A stretch of DNA of 64,000 nt from positions 27,448,134 through 27,512,133 of the forward strand of contig NC_073305.1 of assembly GCF_027595985.1 (NCBI RefSeq). The letters run 5' to 3'. This document shows positions 11,517 to 23,007 of this stretch, piece by piece. The first letter of the stretch is position 1. The number at the start of each line of letters is the position of its first letter. A model generated the notes under the pieces. The model was given only the letters and a program-made list of their open reading frames with translations. It was not told the DNA's origin and made no database searches. Both the position numbers and the translations under genes were made by a program. Source of the stretch: Sorex araneus (lineage: Eukaryota; Chordata; Mammalia; Eulipotyphla; Soricidae).

Positions 11517-13354
11517 CCACTTTTTTTCTATTAAAGCTAGAAAACTAAATGCTTCTGAGTTTCGGCAACTGCAAAATCACCAAGTACATGAACTTGGGTT
11601 CTATATTCTAGTCATTCTGTTGTGAGTACTAAATTCCAGCAAAACATTATCTAAACCTAGATCCCTGTATAGTATACATGTAATATGTAAAACAAACACT
11701 TGTGAAACCCAAGTGTTCTCGGTGTACTGAATGGAGTGTACTAATGATTTTAATGAGTGAAATGTTCTGCTTAAAGCAAACTGATTAACCTTGACAACAG
11801 AAGTGTAAACAAGAGTCTAATGAATATTAATTTTTCTTCTTTCCTGCATTAGCTGTAGCTGTTGACTGATTAACTTTGACACCTACATGGTCAAATTAAC
11901 AAATACGTTTGTAAGATATTTTTCCATTGTTTAGAAGATCAACAATATTTTTGAAACTTGGTTGGTTTTAAATATCTGATTCTTACCATTTCTTACAAAT
12001 CTGCCACACAATATTAAATTTAAACAATCATATATACTAGTCTCTGTATTATAAAAGATGAACATTTCAAATTGGATGAGTACAGCTCCACTAATTTATA
12101 ATGGGATTTCAGAGACCAAATAAAAATGTAATAATGATCCGATGATTAGACTTACACATGAGCTGGATTACTTATCAGCAGCACTGACGCAAGGGCATGC
12201 TTGATGTATCCAGAGCTACCATATTGAACTAAGTGCCACTTCCCATTGTGTCCTTGCCATCTGTATAATGACATCAAAGGAGACAAGGCAGGAGCAGATG
12301 GCACCAATGGCATACAAGAGCAAAAGTCACACCCACAGCATGCTGCTGAGTAATGAAAGTGAGGCGATACACAGGCAGAGAGCAGAAGGAAATTAAGAAA
12401 GGGCCATGGTGATGTTATGGACTATTTAGTTCCCATCCTCATTGCAAGAGAAGATTGTTCCACCTACTTCTCCCTCCTTCTTATAGAAAATGCACTCCCA
12501 CCATTTCCAGCATGTGTGTTAGCAGGGACTGTCATATATTTTTATAGCATCCCAACAACCTCCTTAGTCACAGCTGATTATTTCAGGTCAGCACCCAACC
12601 CAATCTGAACCCGTTTTGAACCAGAACATTGGAAAAAGATTCCTTCTCTAGTGATGGTGAGAAATGCAAGCTAAAAACCTGTGAGCTGTCAGTAAAGATA
12701 TCAGCAACAAAGAGAAGAAAATTAGTCTTCAGTTACAGAGAAAGGCATACAAATCCAACATAAAGCAGAAAGCAAAGATAAGAAATATATTTGATATTGT
12801 GTTTCAGAGGGCGAATGCCTCTGAAATGGAAAAGATATGCAACTAAGACATAACTGCTTCTATCATTCCTGAAATACAGAAAAGAGGGATACAGTTTTAC
12901 AGGCCACAGCAAAATGTGCAAAACTGTAGTATCTAACTTTGGCAGTAATAGTTATCACCTGACAGAACTACACCTATACTATATGCTTCCTTCCATTTCA
13001 ACCTATAAAAGAAGCCAGGCTGTTCTATGGTTGAAGACTCTTTTCCACAATAAGGAAAACGGTCTGGTTTATACCTAACAATTCCTATCCTTCCCAACAT
13101 TTCACTCCATTCATGAGTTTAATCAGTATATCTGAAGGGTCTCTGAATCCTCTTAATTCTAGTGGAAGGCAGAAAAACATCCCAAATTTAATCTTAAAGA
13201 TCATACCATAGGATAGTAGAGTTCCTTATGTGCATGATGTGGGTTATGTCTACAAAACAAATTGGAACTGGGGAGAAAGAAATAGGCAAAAGGGATACCC
13301 AGTGAATCCACATTGGTTGTATTGGAAGGAAGGATGCTCCCAAGTAGTTCTCAA
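11517..13354. other. unique sequence without recognised repeats
   Basis: The longest repeat-poor stretch of the first quarter. Parts such as 11740-12000 and 12170-12420 are of more even composition with homeodomain-like TAAT cores. That is compatible with conserved non-coding DNA, but conservation cannot be judged here. Confidence 0.35.
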
Positions 13355-13550
13355 GGTGTCTGGGGGCCACTCCCAGCAATACTTGACCAATTAAGCAGTA
13401 TTATTCAGTAAAATGTTGCTTGGGACATGCAGTGCTGGTGAGCACTGGGGCCCCCCTGGTGGTTCTGGGGTAGGCATGGTGTGCTGGTATCAAACTAAGG
13501 TCCTGTACATACAAAGCAAACAGCCCTGCCACAGCTGTGACAACACAAGT
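13355..13550 (-). mobile_element. A-tailed SINE-like remnant, old
   Basis: 'gtctgggggccactcccagc', 'gggtaggcatggtgtgctgg' and 'ctgtacatacaaagcaaaca' follow the reverse SINE order weakly. Confidence 0.45.
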
Positions 13551-13604
13551 CCTTGTGCTAGTTTCTAGTTCCTGATTACATTATTTATAATAATAATGAA
13601 AATA

Positions 13605-13800
13605 AGTGCCACATTCTTCTCTAAAAATCTTCTCTTACGTATGTTAAATTCACTGAATTTGGACAATAATCCTCTGGGAAAATTACCAAAATTATCACTA
13701 TTTTGTATGTGAGTAATATAAAGCATGGGCAGATTAACTTACTCAAGGTCAGCTGAATAATGGTTTGAAGAACCCAGATGCTAATCAGATCATCTAAGTC
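13605..13800 (+). mobile_element. MIR remnant
   Basis: The order resembles MIR: 'acaataatcctctgggaaaa', 'cactattttgtatgtgagta', 'ttaacttactcaaggtcagc', 'gaacccagatgctaatcaga'. Recognised from memory of the family. Confidence 0.5.
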
Positions 13801-14119
13801 TATTCTTATCCTATATAAAGTAGGCTATGTCATTTAACTGAAGGGAAACATTATTAAATTTGGTGTTATTAAAATTAAGCTACATTTTGAAAGGTCGTCA
13901 CTAAGTTTGAGTTGTCACTTAAGTTGACACCAACATCACTACAGTGAAAATTAATTTTAAATCTTGAACACAATTATTTTATTTACTATTTTATTATGGC
14001 TAATTTTCCAAAAGGACATGTCATATTTTTGTAACAAGTAAGTCACCAGTTTTCAAGGTTGTAGGATTCATATTCTCTTGTGAGACTTTCTAGAGCATCA
14101 CAAAGAAATACTGCCTCTT

Positions 14120-14275
14120 TTTTAAGGGGTGGAGGTTTGGACTATACCCATTCATGTTCAGAGATTACCTCTAGCTCAAGCAAGTGCTTAGAGAACCCTG
14201 TGGTACAGGAGATCAGATCTCAGTCTCCCACATGCAATGCATGCACTCCAGCCCTTTGTGCTCTCACCATGGCTG
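14120..14275 (-). mobile_element. A-tailed SINE, old copy
   Basis: 'ccattcatgttcagagatta', 'agtgcttagagaaccctgtgg' and 'acatgcaatgcatgcactcc' follow the reverse SINE order. Confidence 0.55.
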
Positions 14276-14782
14276 TAAGGAAATGTTCTGAAGTTGTGCA
14301 GCAGCTTTGGTAGCTCCAATTGGTAGCTGGGTGGGGTTTTTTGATGACTGGCAACAGAATTACATTTTTCAGAGATATTTCGCATTTCCGCCTTTTTATG
14401 ACATGGCATGCTGTTTGGGAAGATTCATATTAGAACAAGTAAATATAAAATGAGTGCCTGCCTAATTACATTTAATTTGAAATTTAAACAATCGATTTCT
14501 TTAAAATGTGCTTATACCTTTCAGAACACTATAAGCAAAATGAATCTGTTTCCCAAACTTATGGGATGTGTAAATGGGGACAGGGTATTTTTAGGAAGGT
14601 TAGAAATTTACTATTTTTGGATTTTGATGGTGGTGACATATATGTGTGAATGCACATATCTGTCAAAACAAATTGTATGAAACTAAACATTTGACCTGAA
14701 TCCATTTTATTGTATGCAAATTATACCTCAATGGAGAACCTCAGGAGCACAGAAAATTTTTCTTACATCTTTGAGTTAATCA

Positions 14783-15037
14783 TCACTGTATCACTGTATC
14801 ACTGCCATCCCATTGCTCATCAATTTGCTGGAGCGGACACCAGTAATGTATCCATTGTGAGATTTATTGTTATCATTTTTGGCATATTGATTACGGCACA
14901 GGTAGCTTGCCAGGCTCTGCTGTGTGGCGGGATACTTTCGGTAGCTTTCCGGGCTCTCCAAGAGAGATGGAGGAATCGAATCCAGGTTGGCAGCATGCAA
15001 GGCAAATGCCCTACCCACTGTGCTATCGCTTCGGCCT
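14783..15037 (-). mobile_element. RTE-tailed SINE, full length
   Basis: Reads on the plus strand from a TCACTG repeat tail through 'ccattgctcatcaatttgct', 'ggcatattgattacggcaca' and 'ggctctccaagagagatgga' to the tRNA-like head 'gtgctatcgcttcggcc'. The full structure (head, RTE 5'-like body, RTE 3'-like tail) is about 250 bp. Confidence 0.92.
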
Positions 15038-15081
15038 CAGTTAATCATAAGTTTTAAAATATTTATTTTAAATATATTTAT

Positions 15082-15210
15082 TTTTTTTAGATTTTTTGGG
15101 GGGTCACATTCAGCAATGCAAAGGGGTTACTCCTGGCTCTTCACTCAGGAATTGCTCTTGGTGGTGATTGGGGGACCATATGGGATGCTGGGAATCGAAC
15201 CCAGGTTGGC
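15082..15210 (-). mobile_element. A-tailed SINE, truncated at its head
   Basis: T-run, 'cattcagcaatgcaaagggg', 'ccatatgggatgctgggaat', 'cgaacccaggttggc'. The head is lost at the junction with the next, opposite SINE. Confidence 0.85.
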
Positions 15211-15444
15211 CTCAGTGGTAGGGCATTTGCCTTGCATGTGGCCAACCCAGGTTCGATTCCTTCGCCTCTCTCGGAGAGCCCAGAAAGCTACCGAGAGTAT
15301 CTCGCCTGCACAGCAGAGCCTGGAAAGCTACTTGGGGCGTATTGGATATGCCAAAAACAGTAACAACAAGTCTCACAATGGAGACGTTACTGGTGCCTGT
15401 TCGAGCAAATCGATGAGCAAGAGGATGACAGTGACAGTGATATT
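15211..15444 (+). mobile_element. RTE-tailed SINE
   Basis: 'tggtagggcatttgccttgc', 'caacccaggttcgattcc', 'gtattggatatgccaaaaac', 'gatgagcaagaggatgacag' and a CAGTGA tail. Its head abuts the head side of the minus SINE, so the two form an inverted pair. Confidence 0.9.
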
Positions 15445-15597
15445 TATTGTTAAATTAAAAAATCCACCAAGATAAAATAACATGTAAGGAGAGACAAGTT
15501 GCTTAAAACTAAAATTTATCTTCAAGAGTAGTCACTGTAATATGCTATTTAAAATAACAAATGGAAGAATACAGAGTAAATGTCTCTTACCTTGAGG

Positions 15598-15598
<1 letters not shown>

Positions 15599-15633
<35 letters not shown>
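15599..15633 (+). repeat. (GA)n microsatellite
   Basis: About 17 units of GA. Confidence 0.95.
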
Positions 15634-15636
<3 letters not shown>

Positions 15637-15639
15637 CAA

Positions 15640-16155
15640 GACATTTAATGGCCCCTGATATGATCTAATACAATTCAAGCCCACCACAAAACACCTTGCA
15701 AAAAAAAACTCCAAAAAACCAAGTATGATCTGATTTCTGTCTAATTATCAGCTCATTAAAAATGTACTGACTAGAGTAACGTGCTACGCTCAACAATCTA
15801 TAACTTCACACAGTGAGAAATTATACAGAACAAATGGTCCATTTTATTTAACAAATAAATATAAAGCAAAAAATAGTGGGACTCTTAATAAATAAAATTA
15901 TAATTATAAGATGATCAACATGTGCCATGTTTTTCTCTATTGTATCTTCCTTTGAAAATAAGAAAAAAATATATATGGATTTATTTTTGTTAGGTAAACG
16001 TTGGCTTACATCACTGTGCATTTTAGGAGTCTAGTTTTGCACCTCTCCAAATTTACATAATCACATCATACTTGATTCGGAAGAACCAACAACCTCCACC
16101 ACATTCTCTTAGACACCCTCTGCCCTCTGCTTCCACCCCACCTCTGGTAACCTCA
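15640..16155. other. unique AT-rich sequence
   Basis: No gene or known repeat recognised. Confidence 0.4.
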
Positions 16156-16470
16156 GAAATTTAAGGGGGTGGGAGGGAAAAAGAGTGAGAGAGAGAGAGA
16201 TAGAAAGAGAGAGAGAGGGAGGGAGAGAGAGGAAGAGAAAGAAAAGGAGAGAGAGAAAGGGAGAGAGGGAGTAATAAATGTGCCTGCCATAGAGACAGAC
16301 TGGGGGTTGAGTGGAATCTAAGGGTAGTGGGAGGTAAACTGGGCTCATTGGTGGTGGGAAATGTACACTGGTGAAGGGATAGTGTTGGAACATTGTATAA
16401 CTGAAACCCAATCACGAAGAGCTTTGGAACTGTATATCTCATGGTGATTCAATAATAATTTTTTAATTAA
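16156..16470 (+). mobile_element. L1 3'-end fragment with GA-rich insert
   Basis: 'gtgcctgccatagagacaga', 'ggtggtgggaaatgtacact', 'ggtgaagggatagtgttgga' and 'tatctcatggtgattcaata' are the L1 3' UTR in sense orientation. A GA-rich tract (about 16179-16265) sits at its 5' side, where young copies have a shorter purine run. Confidence 0.8.
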
Positions 16471-16619
16471 ATAATGACTACATGTTTAATGATACTGAAA
16501 AATTGTAGGGTTTTGATTGTTTTTATTTTTTAGCAATAAAATTGTCATTTGTCTGTACTCTTTTAAGAAAAAATTTTAAATATCTAAATATGAAAGCCTT
16601 CTGCGGGGGGGGTCTATTT

Positions 16620-16797
16620 TGTGTTGTTGTTTTGTTTGGGGGCTACACCCAGCAGTGCGCTCAATGCTTACTTCTGGTTCTGTGCTCAGGGGTCACTTCT
16701 GAAGGTGCTGGGGAACTATATGGGGGTGCTAGGAATCAAACCCAGGTCAGCCATATTCGAGGCAAGCACCCTATACACTGTATATCTCTCTGACCGA
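16620..16797 (-). mobile_element. A-tailed SINE
   Basis: 'ggctacacccagcagtgcgc', 'ttctggttctgtgctcaggg', 'ggaatcaaacccaggtcagc', 'tatctctctgacc' in reverse orientation. Confidence 0.8.
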
Positions 16798-17600
16798 AAG
16801 ATGAAAATCTTGGGACGTGTTTTTAAAAAATTCAGATTGGGGATCAAGAATTATAAGACTTAGAAAGGGTTGTATATGAAGCTAGTTAGAACACATTATG
16901 GTAATTATAGAAGCAGTTTTATTTACTGAAAGACGACACTAGTCCCTTTGCTATTGTACATATTTAAAAAATTATACAATAACAAGATATGGCCTTGTCC
17001 TAATACCTAATCCAGTTTTAGATTCTGTGGGCTTTAGAAACTGTTGATTTAGAATCTATAATTAAATTGTGAACTGAGGCTTCTTACAATCTAATCAAAG
17101 CAAGATAAGAGTGCAGGGTGGTAAGAAGGAAGCCACAGGTATATTAAACCTAAAAATCTCCTGCCTTCCCAGTTATAATATATTACTGTATAATTACGTG
17201 TGTCCTCACTTTTGTTTGACTTCAAATGAAGCTGCATTTCTTCAATTCACTGCCACTGGATAATAGTGTGCCATGAATGTCAAACATAATTAAAACATTG
17301 CAGAGCACAAGGAAAGACATTGTCAGCAGCCAGTGAATACAGTGCTGTTCTTCAGCTAGTCAAAAACTGTGCCACAGGCAGCTGAACAGATGCTGCGTTT
17401 AACTCAAAGGAGTTTCTAGGGAAGGGAGGCGATTTCACAATACAGCATAACCCCTTTCATTTCATCTCCTGGCCCTTCATTACCTGGACTCTTCAGAGTG
17501 CCTTACCTGTTTTCCTTGCCTCCAGACATTCACTCTTTAATGCGTATTTCCCTAAACCTCACCCGGCTCCGTCCATGCTCTTGACTGCTTAGGTCCCCCC
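16798..17600. other. unique sequence
   Basis: No recognised repeat. The part 17220-17420 is balanced in composition and without low-complexity runs, so it is a possible conserved element; unproven. Confidence 0.35.
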
Positions 17601-18186
17601 AGTCTGTCTGAGTCAGTCTGCTTTCCTTATCCTGGCATTCAAAGCCTTCCACCATCTGGTTCTAACCTTCTTTTCTGGCCCTAACTCCAGCTCCTCTCTT
17701 TCCTGCATCCTGTGCCCCAGGCAAATTGGCTACTTATTGTTTCCTGAACACAACTGAACTCCTCATTTAAAATTGCCACCTAGTTACACCTACTGCTTCC
17801 ACTCTTCATTCTTCACCCTTCCTCAGTTTTAGAAAATTAAAAATTAAAAAAAAAAAACTCTTCCCAATTCTTAGATCTCAGAATCTGTCATTTATTTAGT
17901 CTGAGAATCAGATAGATATATATTGTTTCCTTTTTCCAAGCCCACTCCACCCCCCCAATTTCTTTATATATTCTCAGTTTCTTTTTATATTTTCACTCAT
18001 ATACCTTTCTATCCCATTTCCCACTTTATTCTAGAATTATCAAATCCATACATCTTTCGCTCTTTGTTAAACCTGCATTTTCCCAATCATACCAGAAACT
18101 CCCTATGGAAGGGGGCCATATCTCTTTTACATTGTAATCTCACAACCTGAAGAGACAAATAAATATTTTTAATGAATGAATAAATG
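17600..18186 (+). mobile_element. ancient L2 3' end
   Basis: 'attcaaagccttccaccatc' with 'tctggccctaactccagctc', and 'ggaagggggccatatctctt' ending in 'aaataaatatttttaatgaa', follow the order of the mammalian L2 3' region. The 17830-18040 part is poorly matched. From memory of the family. Confidence 0.55.
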
Positions 18187-18766
18187 CAGCAAAGTCCCCT
18201 ATATCTTCATTAATTTTGCATTTGTAATCATTCCATTTCATTAATTCAAAACTGACTTTGATTTTGAGCCAGTGCATCTTCTGCTCTATGTCAAAAAGCA
18301 TCTCTCTTATCTGTACTCTGAAAAAATATTTCATAGATACACAGTTCTGTCACATATTTTTTGTACACTCATGAACTATAACAAACCTAAAACACCCAGA
18401 CAGAATAACTGCTTTGCTTTACACATAACTGTCAAAGCTCCAAAATAGAAAAACTAAGATAAGTAAATGTGTGGGGGAAAGCTAAAACTACTGCTAAAAA
18501 ATGTTGCCTGTATAGAACAAATATTGGCAAACTCCAGACCATGGGATCTAGTATGTGGGACTATTTTTATAAAGTTTCATCAGAATATGGTCTTATTCAT
18601 TTATTTACATAGTATTTTGGATGTTTTGGTTCTGAAGATGAGAACCAAAGGATGAGACAATAGTAGAGCAGCTATAAAAGATGCTATGTCATCTGCATTG
18701 CCTGAAATATTTACTATCTTTCTCTTTACAGAAAAGGTTTGGTGACTCCTGCTATAATAGATTCTT

Positions 18767-18768
<2 letters not shown>
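18187..18768. other. unique sequence
   Basis: Nothing recognised. Confidence 0.4.

Positions 18769-18826
<58 letters not shown>
18769..18826 (+). repeat. (GA)n microsatellite
   Basis: About 28 uninterrupted GA units. Confidence 0.97.
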
Positions 18827-18832
<6 letters not shown>

Positions 18833-18934
18833 AATGGATTGAGATTTTGGTTCCTATGGACCGAAAGATCTTTCAGGAAATTTAAATTAAGAACAGGAAA
18901 GTCTAGTAAATCTCTAGACATGAAAACCAAAGCT

Positions 18935-19062
18935 TGGGCTGGAGAGAAAACAGAGCAACACTTGCCTTGCGTGCATGGACCCACCTGGGTTCAGTCCCTT
19001 GCATCCTATATGGTCCCCTCATCACAGCCAGGAGTAATTCCTGAGTGTGGATCCATGTGTGG
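18935..19062 (+). mobile_element. A-tailed SINE whose tail became a microsatellite
   Basis: 'gggctggagagaaaacagag', 'ccacctgggttcagtccctt', 'catcctatatggtcccctca' and 'caggagtaattcctgagtgt', then a direct transition into (GAAA)n. Confidence 0.85.
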
Positions 19063-19319
<257 letters not shown>

Positions 19320-20695
19320 GAAGACCCTCTGCGCCTAAAGACTTTGATCCCAGAGATGTAACACATTCGGGCATCCAGTGCAGCATCCGAGAGCGATGCA
19401 CTGGGACACCAAACTGGGCTACAACTCTGTGCTGCCGGGGGTGGATTTTTTTCCTCCCCACCCTGTCTTCCTGCACGGTAAGCGGCGGCCTGGCGGCACC
19501 CACGTGGCAGGTGCCATCTTCTGTGACTCCAAACCCACAGGTATTTGGTTTTTACTTTCGGGGCTCCCAGGAACTCATGGGAAGGGGGCGTAACCGGCAC
19601 ACCCTTGGCCCAGATAAATCCAGAGCCGCTGAGTGTGAATCAGACCCTCTGCGCCTAAAGACTTTGATCCCAGAGATGTAACACATTCGGGCATCCAGTG
19701 CAGCATCCGATAGTGATGCACTGGGACACCGAACTGGGCTACAACTCTGTGCTGCCGGGGGTGGATTTTTTTCATCCCCACCCTGTCTTCCTGCAAGGAA
19801 AGCGGCGGGCTGGCAGCACCCACGTGGCAGGCGCCATCTTCTGTGACTCCAAACCCACAGGTATTCGGTTTTTATTTTCGGGGCTCCCAGGAACTTATGG
19901 GAAGGGGGCATAACCGGCACACCCTTGGCCCAGATAAATCCGGAGCCGCTAAGCGCGAATCGGACACTCTGCGCCTAAAGACTTTGAATTCAGAGACTTC
20001 TTACAGCAATGCACTGGGACTGTGAGCTGGGCTATGTAATTTCTGGCAGAATTTTCCCTGGACTTTATACAGAAATCCAAAATTATAACATTTATAATTG
20101 TCAGCAATGTGAAATGGTTCCATTTGAACAGGTCTGACTTGGGGGGGAAACTCCAAATAATAACAGTAAGTTTTTGTTGAAATATTGAAGGTTTTTAATG
20201 TAGCAGCCACCTCTCTGGACTGTGAACTAAGCAAAAGCCCCACGCTGGCCGACGCGGCGTGGCGTACACTATACTATGAGGCGCAGGAAGGGGGGTGAGG
20301 GGAAAAAAGGAAAAAAAAAGGGAAAAGGAAAAAGGAAAAAAAAAAGAGAGAGAGAGAGAGTTATGTACTTGTAGCAGTGGGGCTACATATCTCTCCATTT
20401 CCAGCAATAAAAAACTAATTATCAAATGTAGTAGGTCTGTCTCTCTTGGTTGGAAACTCCAACAACTATAGTGAGTTTTGTGTTGAATTATGGAATGTAA
20501 TCAAGGTAAAGAAAAAATGAAGTGAAATCCATTAGTTATACTGTAGGGGGTAGGGGGTGGGGGCGGGTGGTATACTGGGGTTTCTGGTGGTGGAATAGGG
20601 GCACTGGTGAAGGGATGGGTGTTTGAATATTGTGTAACTGACATATAAACCTGAGAACTATGTAACTTTCCACATGGTGATTTAATAAAAAAAAA
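19320..20695 (+). mobile_element. L1-tailed composite retroelement, family 1 (plus-strand copy)
   Basis: Two complete 320-bp units start at 19323 and 19643, and a third partial, internally deleted unit starts at 19963; all open with 'gcgcctaaagactttga'. Their reverse complement aligns with the units at 27271-27708. A non-coding body follows and contains two versions of 'ggaaactccaa' plus 'gttgaa' (near 20140 and 20452). The 3' end has 'gcactggtgaagggatgggt', 'actttccacatggtgattta' and an A-tail, like L1. A CpG-rich block (near 20250) and a purine tract (20284-20362) lie in the body. No ORF1 or ORF2 is present, so the element is non-autonomous and presumably L1-driven. The 5' end is hidden by the microsatellite. 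Confidence 0.75.
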
Positions 20696-20942
<247 letters not shown>

Positions 20943-20992
20943 ATAAAAGAAAGAAATTGAATAAAGAAACAGAACAAAAGTGGAGCATCACA

Positions 20993-21167
20993 GGAGTCAG
21001 ATTGATAGTACAATGGGTACAGCGTTTGCCCTGCACACAGCTGACCAAGTTCAATCCCCCACATCCCATATGGTCCTCTGAGCACTGCCAGGAGTAACTC
21101 CTGAGTGCAGAGCCAGGAGCAACCCATGAGCATTGCTGGGTGTGACCCAAAAAGCAAAAAATAAAAA
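20993..21167 (+). mobile_element. A-tailed SINE with target-site duplication
   Basis: Full-length copy with 'catcccatatggtcctctga', 'gtgacccaaaaagcaaaaaa'. The 15-bp repeat 'aagtggagcatcaca' flanks it (20978-20992 and 21168-21182). Confidence 0.95.
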
Positions 21168-21182
21168 AAGTGGAGCATCACA

Positions 21183-21526
21183 AAGCAAAGATAAATGCCT
21201 TAAGCAAATCAAAAAAACAACAGCACTACTGAGGTACTCCATCTGGTACTTGAGTGAGCTCTTGAAGCAAGTATCCAAAGGAAATACCTGAGTGTGTGCC
21301 ATCTGAAGAAATTATCTGAGGTTTTTGTTGATGGTGTTTTGTTTGATTTTGTTTTTGATGTTAAAGTAATGATTTTTTGGTGTTCAGAGCCAAAATTAAA
21401 GGGAGACTTGGGACATGAAGATGTGATGAGTAGAAAATTCAAGGCGTGGAGGGAGCACACAGTGGGTGGGTCTGGGTATCTACAAGCCCATTATCCCACC
21501 TGTGATACAGGAGTAATGATAATAAT
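21183..21526. other. unique sequence
   Basis: No recognised gene or repeat. Confidence 0.4.
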
Positions 21527-21745
21527 GGGAAGAAGAAGAAGGAGAAGAAGAAGGAGAAGAAGAAGAAGAAGAAGAAGAAGAAGAAGAAGAAGAAGAAGAA
21601 GAAGAAGAAGAAGAAGAAGAAGAAGAAGAAGAAGAAGGAGGAGGAGGAGGAGGAGGAGGAGGAGGAGGAGGAGGAGGAGGAGGAGGAGGAGGAGGAGGAG
21701 GAGGAGGAGGAGGAGGAGGAGGAGGAGGAGGAGGAGGAGGAGGAG
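21527..21745 (+). repeat. (GAA)n followed by (GGA)n
   Basis: About 110 bp of GAA units (with a few GGA) switch at about 21636 to about 108 bp of pure GGA. The long Arg-rich and Leu-rich open frames across it are artefacts of triplet repetition. Confidence 0.97.
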
Positions 21746-21925
21746 AAACTGTTTAAACAGAAAAATGGGTGTGAAAATATTTAGAATAACCAAATAACTA
21801 TAATTATGATGTTATGATTATTGGAACTTTAAAATCTATCATGAAAAAATTTGTCATGATTATAATATCTGCAACATACATTTTAGTAAGAGATAGTGAT
21901 TATTCTTGCTGTGAAAGCACATAGT
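21746..21925. other. unique sequence
   Basis: AT-rich spacer before the palindrome; nothing recognised. Confidence 0.4.
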
Positions 21926-21980
21926 CCTCTATGACTAGTTCATGAAAAGCATGATGCTTTTCATGAACTAGTCATAGAGG
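21926..21980. repeat. 55-bp near-perfect palindrome
   Basis: Two 27-bp arms, each perfectly complementary to the other, surround a single central G. The left arm begins 'cctctatgactagttcatga' and the right arm ends 'ctagtcatagagg'. It could extrude as a cruciform. Confidence 0.95.
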
Positions 21981-22141
21981 CAAAACTACTGTTTTATTTT
22001 TCTTACATGTGGTGACAGTTTACCCAGAATATGCTCAGAGAAAAAGTGGCATATTTCATTACTTATTTCTGTGATAACTTTCTGTGAAACTTCTGTAGTT
22101 TTACTTTCTGTATAACTTTTTTTGATCCAACCACTATTTTT

Positions 22142-22992
22142 TAAAAAATTTTATTGAATCACCATGAGATAGTTACAAAGTTTCATGTTTGGGTTACAAT
22201 CACACAATGATCACAGACCCATCCCCCCACCAGTGCACATTCCTCACCACCAATATCCCCTGTATAACCCCCTCTTTCCCACCCATCCCCTGCCTCCATG
22301 GCAGACAATGTTACCCAAACTCTCTCTCTACTTTTGGGCATTATGGTTTGAGAGGTCATCAGGTTTGGTCCATTATCTACTTTCAGCATGCATCTCCCAA
22401 CCCAACTGGTTCCTCCAGCCATCATTTTCTTAGTGATCCCTTCTCTATTCCATCTGCCTTCTCCCTCTGCTCATGAAGCAGAGCTATGGGGCAATCCCCC
22501 TTGCCCTCGTATCTACCGTCCTTGGGTGTCAGCCTCATATGATGCTACCCTACACTCCACAAATGAGTGCAGTCCCTCTATGTCTGTTCCCTATTTCTGA
22601 CTCATTTCACTTAGCATGATACTCTCCATGTCTATCCATTTATAAGCAAATTTCATGACTTCATCTCTCCTAACAGCTGCCTAGTATTCCATTGTGTAGA
22701 TGTACCAAAGTTTCTCTAACCAGTCGTCTGTTCTAGGGCACTTAGGTTGTTTCGAGACTTTGGCTATTTTGAAGAGTGCTGCAATGAACTTATAGGTACA
22801 GATGTTGTTTCTACTGTGCTTTTTTGCATCCTCGGAATACATTCCCAAAAGTGGTATTGCAGAGTCATATGGAAGTTCAATTTCTAGTTTTTGAAGGACT
22901 GTCCATATTGTTTTCCAGAAAGGATGGACCAGTCAGCATTCCCATCAACAGTGAAAGAGTGTCCCTTTTTCCCCACATCCACGCCTGCACTG
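22142..22992 (-). mobile_element. 5'-truncated L1 with target-site duplication
   Basis: L1 3' UTR and the last part of ORF2 in minus orientation, from the T-run to 'cccacatccacgcctgcact'. The perfect 15-bp repeat 'ccaaccactattttt' flanks it (22127-22141 and 22993-23007). The ORF2 remnant has stops and is not functional. Confidence 0.92.
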
Positions 22993-23007
22993 CCAACCAC
23001 TATTTTT

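Noticed and set aside
21294..21797. 167-aa frame dominated by poly-arginine (and a poly-leucine frame on the other strand)
   Set aside because: Created entirely by the GAA/GGA triplet tract; no initiation context or neighbouring coding sequence.
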